Source of the DNA: Conus ventricosus
Lineage: Eukaryota; Mollusca; Gastropoda; Neogastropoda; Conidae
Length of the DNA: 64,000 bases
Direction: 5' to 3'
Assembly (NCBI GenBank): GCA_018398815.1
Contig: CM031610.1
Coordinates: 36,250,003-36,314,002, forward strand
Shown: in pieces, positions 58,785-64,000 of the stretch
How the letters are laid out: each line of letters starts with the position of its first letter
How positions within the stretch are numbered: the first letter of the stretch is position 1
Position numbers and translations under genes: made by a program
Notes under the pieces: generated by a model
Database searches by the model: none
What the model saw: only the letters and a program-made list of their open reading frames with translations
What the model was told of the DNA's origin: nothing

Positions 58785-59402
58785 TCACAATAGTTTTGCA
58801 ACTGGGGACTGAGCAATAACCAAAGCAATATCAAAAAAGCAAGAGTTATTTACCACACTATCAACATGGTCAGAATTATTTATAAAAATATTCTTCTCCT
58901 TATAAGCGGGGGTTAGTATAGGGCATTCAAATAAAAGATGACGAATTGAGATATTCTCCTGACATATACACGCTATACCTCGTGAATATTTTGTATTCCA
59001 TGTATTTAACCGTAATTTATGAATTAATCTGGCTATATACCTTGGACATGATGGCAGGACGAATAAATTCTCATTAAGATGTTTTTTCCGCATATTCTTT
59101 TCCAATCGCTGGATCAATTCATGCGGAGAAAATTTTAAGACTTTGTTGAAGGGTGTTTCAAAAATTGTACAAGCTCCCTGTTTTGCCAATTTGTCTGCTA
59201 ATTCATTCCCTTTTAAACCACAATGTGAAGGAACCCAGCAAAAATCAACTGCTATACCTCGGGAAAGTAAACAATGTAATAGATGCTTAATTTCAAAAAG
59301 AATATCAGTTCTAATTTTAGAGTTCCAGTGCTTTAATGATTGTAAAACTGATTTTGAATCAAACACAAAATAGCACACTATACAATGATACTGGCGTGTC
59401 AT
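58785..59402 (-). CDS. RNase H and C-terminal part of the retrotransposon ORF2
   Basis: 205 codons. The N-terminal piece has FDSKSVLQSLKHW and VDFCWVPSHCGLKGNELADK, the latter the hallmark of RNase H with its catalytic Asp region. A zinc-finger-like ending, CICQENISIRHLLFECPI, follows. The frame is open to the 3' end. Confidence 0.85.
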   Translation of the reverse strand: MTRQYHCIVCYFVFDSKSVLQSLKHWNSKIRTDILFEIKHLLHCLLSRGIAVDFCWVPSHCGLKGNELADKLAKQGACTIFETPFNKVLKFSPHELIQRLEKNMRKKHLNENLFVLPSCPRYIARLIHKLRLNTWNTKYSRGIACICQENISIRHLLFECPILTPAYKEKNIFINNSDHVDSVVNNSCFFDIALVIAQSPVAKLL

Positions 59403-60071
59403 ATAAGATATAATTCAGAGCTTTCATAATTGCATATAGCTCTGATGTATAAATTGAAAATTCTCTGCCTAGATAGAAAGACTTTTGCACATTTAAGGAT
59501 GGTATAGTGAATCCAGCACCACTGTCAGATGTTTCCATTATTGAACCATCTGTAAATATTTTTAAATGATTTGGATAAGTCTTTCGAGATGTTCTCGAAC
59601 TTCATTTACTAGAATATTTACATTGTCATCTTTCTTCAAAGTAGTATATTTATCATCAATTTTTGCGTTGAGATGCTCCCATGGGGCATTTGAGGAAAAA
59701 TGGGAACCTCCGAAATTGCATCAATATCAATACTACATTCTGACATAAGCTCACAAGTGAAATTTCTAATTGGCTCTATGTATGATATATTTTTAGATCT
59801 TTTGGGGTATTCCTTGTTGGAATCCATAAGAATTTCACCAGTAGCAGAGTTTTTACAGATAGGCCTCTTACAACGTATTTGGACACATCCAACGTTCGTT
59901 GTTCATTAAGAGGTAAAATGTTTGTCTCCTTATAGCATTTCATTGTGTTTGTGTGCACTGGAACACCCAAAGCTAATTTTAAGGCTTTACTATCTAAGCT
60001 TTGCAGTTTCTTTAAAAGGTAGTTAGATGCAGAGAAGTATACTTCCTGTCCATATATTAATTTTGATCGGA

Positions 60072-60698
60072 CTAACGATGTATATAAATGTAAAAGTGCG
60101 GTACAGTCTTGACCCATGGTTGACAACATATAATTTTGAGCAAATTTAATCTTTTCCTAGCTTTATCTATCACATTTTCAATATGCTTTTTCCAGCTCAG
60201 TTTCGGTGTTAAAAACACTCCTAAGAATTTGACTGTTTGCTTATATTGTAGAACATTGTCGTCAAGAATAAGGTTGGGCAGAGCTTTTGGGTTTTCGCCA
60301 TTATTAAAAAGCATTAAACCAGTTTTCTCACCAGATAATTCAAGTCCGTTCTCTTTCATGTAAGCAGACAATCTGTCCAATTCTCCTTGATACATTGTCT
60401 GTACAAATTTTACTGCCCTTTTATTCGAGTGCTTCCTTAATGAAGTATTAATCCAAATGGCAATATCATCTGCATACTGCACTACATTGGTGGATTTTGA
60501 TAATGCCTTTGGGAGATCATGTATAAGGATCGTAAATAATAAAGGTGCAATAACAGATCCCTGAGGAATGCCCATATCTATTTTCCTGAATGATGAATAT
60601 ATTTTTCCAATTCGTGTACATATATTTCTACCTTCTAGAAAGATTTTTATATAATCATACATATTCCCAGAAATACCAATATTTTTCAGTTTATACAA
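60072..60698 (-). CDS. Reverse transcriptase palm of the retrotransposon
   Basis: 208 codons with DMGIPQGSVIAPLLFTILIH and VQYADDIAIWINTS (the catalytic FADD-type box), then LELSGEKTGLMLFNN and KFLGVFLTPKLSWKKHI. Continuous with fragments 59,776-60,129 and 60,873-61,418 through frameshifts. Confidence 0.9.
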   Translation of the reverse strand: MYKLKNIGISGNMYDYIKIFLEGRNICTRIGKIYSSFRKIDMGIPQGSVIAPLLFTILIHDLPKALSKSTNVVQYADDIAIWINTSLRKHSNKRAVKFVQTMYQGELDRLSAYMKENGLELSGEKTGLMLFNNGENPKALPNLILDDNVLQYKQTVKFLGVFLTPKLSWKKHIENVIDKARKRLNLLKIICCQPWVKTVPHFYIYIHR

Positions 60699-60872
60699 TA
60701 ATCGAGCATGCCAAACACGGTCATATGCTTTCTTTACATCAAAGAATGTAGCTAATGTACTTTTTCTGCGTGAAAATTGCTTTTTTATATGAGAAGTTAG
60801 TTTACTAAATGATCAGTTGTGCAACGCCCTTTTCTGAATCCAGCTTGCTGGACTGGAATAATGTCATTTTTT

Positions 60873-61418
60873 TCACAATAATATAATAAACGTGTTTGTA
60901 CAACTTTCAAGAAGTTTACCAACATGAGATGTTAAAACAATGGGTCTGTAGCTATTTACAGATGTTCTTGTTTTACCTTCTTTTGGTACTGGTACTACCA
61001 CTGAACTTTTCCAGATTGTAGGAATAGTGCCGTACGTCCAACATTTTTGGAACAACGAATGTAGTAATATTTTCCACGAAGAAGGTAAGTGACGAAGAAG
61101 CTCGTAAGAAATACCATCTAGGCCCACTGCTGAATCATAAGATGTAATGGATTCTATCGCTTCAAGAAGTTCTGATGATTGTAATGGAGAATTTAAGTAG
61201 TTATTATTGTCTGGTATGGGACTCTTATATTGTTCTTTTTGTTCCTCTTTTTGTCTCTGGTACTTGATTTCTGCTGGAAGATTTACAGCTCGACTATTTT
61301 CCGAAAAGAAATGGGAGAAAGCTTCCACCTTATCCATTGTGCTTGGAAATTCTTTTGTTAATTTTACAGGGTAAGCTTGTGTTTTGTAACAATTTTTCAT
61401 TGTTTTACTTTTTTCCAA
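60873..61418 (-). CDS. Reverse transcriptase N-terminal part
   Basis: 181 codons: AVGLDGISYELLRHLPSSWK, IPTIWKSSVVVPVPKEGKTR, NSYRPIVLTSHVGKLLESC. The usual fingers motifs of the I/Jockey superfamily. Confidence 0.88.
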   Translation of the reverse strand: MEKSKTMKNCYKTQAYPVKLTKEFPSTMDKVEAFSHFFSENSRAVNLPAEIKYQRQKEEQKEQYKSPIPDNNNYLNSPLQSSELLEAIESITSYDSAVGLDGISYELLRHLPSSWKILLHSLFQKCWTYGTIPTIWKSSVVVPVPKEGKTRTSVNSYRPIVLTSHVGKLLESCTNTFIILL

Positions 61419-61681
61419 ACTTTAAACATATCCTTCGATTCTTTTACTTCGGTCTCACAAAATTCTGCCAGTATTTCTTTTTAGCTTGAGCAATAATTTT
61501 ATTACATTTGTTCTTTTCTTGCTTCATAAAGACAAAATTTTCTTCTGTCTTATTTCGTAACCAAGCCTTGTACTTATTCGCTTTGATTTAACAGCTAGTC
61601 TACATTCTTCCGTCCACCATACATTACCCATATATTTACCAATCTTTTTAAATTTACATTTGGGGATAGAATGCTCGGCTG

Positions 61682-62558
61682 CTAACAGTATGACTTTGCT
61701 GAAATTAGAATAAAATAAATTAACATCATCATTCTCAATAAATATTGTGTTATACGATGCAAGAAAAATCTGGTAGGCATCCAGTTGGCAAGTTTATAAT
61801 TAAACTTTGGAATTTTGTCTTCGATGTCTGTTACATCATTATTTATGTCATCATTAAAGATTATAGTAATGGGGAGGTGATCACTTCCCAAACAATCTTC
61901 TCCTATAGACCAATTACTGTTTACTGCAATGCTAGGTGAAACTAAGGATAAATCTATCGCGCTAGGTTTGTAAGTTGAAACATCTGGAATTCTTGTGATT
62001 CGACCATCATTTAATAAAACTAAAGAGGAATCAATAATATTTTCAACGAATCTGTTGGATGAAACTTTAGAACACTCAGAATCCCAAAATGGTGCATGAG
62101 CATTAAAGTCGCCAACAATGATCCATTTCTTACTTGTAAAATTTGTATTCTTCATCCAGTCTGTGTTATCTCTTGGGGTCCATTAGGATAATATACAGAA
62201 AGTATATTGTAAACTGAGTCTTTGTTCACTTTGATTACAGCACCTGTAGCAAATACACCTTCATCTTCCTGCGGCACCGGAAATGGAACGATCCTAGTAA
62301 ATTCCAGGTCCCGTCTGATGTATAGCGCAGTCTGGACTTTTTTGTTTGATTCACTGACTGTGTAAAGTGGAGGGTAGAAATAATTCTCCAAATTAGGTAG
62401 TCTTGCTTTTCCACATTCAGAGACTGAAGTGCTAGCACAGAGTGGTTTCCCTCCAGAACATGATTTTCAAAAGATAATAAATTACTGGGAAGTGATCTGG
62501 CATTCCATTGAAATATTTTGAAACAATCGTTTTGCTTAGCTTTCATGGCAGATTGCAA
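61682..62558 (-). CDS. Endonuclease domain of the retrotransposon (three frames)
   Basis: KIFQWNARSLPSNLLSFENH at 62,510, YNILSVYYPNG near 62,210, WIIVGDFNAHAPFWDSE at about 62,110, and GSDHLPITIIFN at about 61,880. These are the N-, DFNAH- and SDH-motifs of the apurinic-like nuclease. Two frameshifts. Confidence 0.88.
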
Positions 62559-62984
62559 GTTGTAACATAACTGCTGTTATGCAAATTATAGGCTTTCACG
62601 GCACATTCTCCACCAAACAAGATTGACTGATATGAGAGTGACCTATTACAGTAGTAATAAATACGAAATAGCCCACTTTGGGGAACATCATCTTCTTAAC
62701 AAATAAACTATACATTCAAAGAAAACACGAAAAGAACAATGTTATATAAACAATAAACCAATGTCTGAATAGCGCACTACTAAGTATACTGACTATAAGA
62801 AAGATGAAGGTTATGAACACTCGTTATTCAGGGAACTTGTATGTCTCCAAAGTGCAGATCTGACCTCAATTAACACTTGCAATGGTGAATGTGGTGTGCC
62901 TTCACAAAACAGAATAACCAGGTATATCTAACACACAAGCCAACATAATGTACACATTTACACACAGGCATACATATAGCCACA

Positions 62985-63135
62985 CACAAAGACATGCGCG
63001 CGCACCCACCCTCACACACCCACGTTCTCATCAGTGCATAACGCGCACACACACACACACACACACACAACACACACACACACATACACACACACACACA
63101 CGTACGCGCACGCGCACACACACACACACACGCAC

Positions 63136-63197
<62 letters not shown>

Positions 63198-63205
63198 CAC
63201 ACATT
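62985..63205. repeat. (AC)n microsatellite
   Basis: ACACAC with GCGC and ATAC interruptions; overlapping His/Thr- or Cys/Val-rich ORFs are artefacts. Confidence 0.95.
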
Positions 63206-63215
63206 CACATATTAA

Positions 63216-63880
63216 CTACAGCTCAGAATATACATTGTCAAGGCAGACACCAGTGGGGGTACCAAAAACCCCTCCAGTCAAAGAACCCATTATGCGGCTG
63301 ACTGTACGATTTGGAACGTCGCTTGGGCTGACTCCAGAAAAGACCGTGAAGATGTCTGCCCAGGTTTCTAGCCAGCACTGACGCTCCTCGTTGGTTGGGG
63401 TGAAGCTGATCCGGAGACCTCTCGGCTGCAGGTTCTCGTGGCTGATGAAAGAGATGTTCTTTTTCTCCACCAGCTCGGCAAACACCAAGGCGTTATAAAG
63501 ATCTCTTTTTGCATTCAGGGAAGGATCTTTGACTGGCGAAATTTTGCTAATAACAACTTTCACTTTCTGATGCTCAGACTGTAACTTGCGCACTGCAGCA
63601 ACAAAAGCTTCACTGGCAGCCTGAGGGGTCTTGTTTCTCAGGGTGTTGATGCCACAGTGCAACACGACAGCATCGAGTTCTTGGTAAGCGTTTATAGCAG
63701 ATCTAGCAGCTCTTTCAATATCATCCATGGACAGGCATTTACGTTTGATGACACGAAGTCCATAGGAAAGCCCAAGCCTACGTGCCTGCACCCCATTCAG
63801 TACAGAATCGTGCAGGATGGCAATACCAGGAAGATCTTTTTCTGTCTTGAGGTACTTTTCAGACTTTGATCCTTCCCCGA
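63216..63880 (-). CDS. SGNH-hydrolase-like ORF, partial
   Basis: Open from about 63,880 to a stop at 63,216 (Met at 63,791, but similarity begins upstream with LPGIAILHDSVLNGVQARRL). GDS-type block I reads ILHDSV with the candidate nucleophile Ser; block III reads LDAVVLHCGINTLRN, with the GxN; a late FISHENL could supply the catalytic His. In between, KVKVVISKISPVKDPSLNAK fits an SGNH fold. Such esterase-like domains occur in ORF1 of CR1/L2-type retroelements and in many molluscan repeat ORFs, so I favour a mobile-element origin. It lies against a SINE-like repeat on one side and an (AC)n tract on the other. Confidence 0.55.
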
Positions 63881-63995
63881 AGATGGAGTATGGCTGCCTT
63901 AATGGCGGGATAAAAAAGGGTCATACACACAAAACTCCACTGCCTGGCTATCAGGGAGTGTCCGCAGGAGTTTCAGCTCTGCGTATGCAGAAAGA
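63880..63995 (+). repeat. SINE-like short repeat
   Basis: 'gaagatggagtatggctgcc', 'ttaatggcgggataaaaaa' and 'gggagtgtccgcaggagttt', same family as 22,086-22,245. Confidence 0.6.
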
Positions 63996-64000
63996 AAAAA

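Larger units (their letters stand above)
58602..62580 (-). mobile_element. I/Nimb-like non-LTR retrotransposon in a UFL1 intron
   Basis: Minus strand order: endonuclease from 62,558 (IFQWNARSLPSNLLSFE; VGDFNAHAPFWDSECSK at about 62,110; GSDHLPI near 61,890); RT (SAVGLDGISYELLRHLP, SYRPIVLTSHVGKLLE, MGIPQGSVIAPLLF, VQYADDIAIW at about 60,480); RNase H (AVDFCWVPSHCGLKGNELAD at about 59,250); and a C-x-C...HLLFECP zinc-binding tail. It ends at 58,602 in an AGTTC/GAACT tandem repeat, the usual 3' terminus of this class. A few frameshifts separate the pieces. Lacks ORF1, so 5'-truncated. Much better preserved than the element at 1,018. Confidence 0.9.

Noticed and set aside
62870..63381. His/Thr-rich and Cys/Val-rich ORFs
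   Set aside because: Translations of an (AC)n tract; only the minus-strand frame beginning upstream (63,216-63,880) has protein character.

Overview
Eukaryotic genomic DNA from a repeat-rich invertebrate, most likely a lophotrochozoan and probably a gastropod mollusc. The evidence is genes with many small exons and GT/AG introns, RNase-H-bearing I/Nimb-type non-LTR elements, Penelope-like elements (PLEs) with GIY-YIG domains, piggyBac and hAT remnants, tRNA-derived SINEs and long (AC)n tracts. Species cannot be fixed from the sequence alone. Base-level quality is uneven: about 1-14,700 and 33,400-38,000 are full of single-base indels, as in unpolished long-read sequence, while 18,300-30,400 and 40,000-64,000 read much better.

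Two host genes are recognisable and lie tail to tail. On the + strand is the 3' part of KDM1A/LSD1 (four exons, 18,975-30,335, ending at a stop codon), encoding the C-terminal half of the amine-oxidase domain. On the - strand is UFL1, the E3 UFM1-protein ligase (eleven exons, 58,354 down to a stop at 41,588), covering roughly the C-terminal three quarters of the protein. The N-terminal exons of UFL1 must lie beyond 64,000. The upstream KDM1A exons are not seen.

Layout: 1-5,135 is a decayed + strand I/Nimb-like retrotransposon. 5,165-14,713 is a degraded copy of a KDM1A segment carrying three of the four exons. 14,714-17,500 is a spacer dominated by a 0.55-kb-armed inverted repeat and G/GT-rich simple sequence. 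17,500-18,540 holds a BED-like zinc-finger exon and the 5' end of a piggyBac-like element. 18,293-27,424 is the better copy of the KDM1A segment, including its intronic PLE, which is itself interrupted by a 2.1-kb terminal-inverted-repeat element. 27,425-30,124 is the last KDM1A intron, with a second, 5'-inverted PLE that carries a nested hAT-type MITE. 30,336-32,199 is a probable 3' UTR and unannotated spacer. 32,200-39,365 is a huge palindrome centred near 35,955. 39,366-58,354 is UFL1, whose introns hold a complete-ended piggyBac MITE, a hAT remnant, two minisatellites, a 0.5-kb direct duplication and two adjacent TIR elements. 58,600-62,580 is a second I/Nimb retrotransposon in a UFL1 intron. 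63,216-64,000 holds an SGNH-hydrolase-like ORF next to a SINE-like repeat.

The strongest leads are: (i) the duplicated KDM1A block whose two copies share every nested insertion; (ii) the 7.2-kb palindrome, real or a fold-back artefact; (iii) a recurring CTGANGAAG-stem-CGAAA motif resembling a hammerhead ribozyme core at the ends of several PLE-related repeats; and (iv) three divergent BED-like zinc-finger exons on different mobile fragments.
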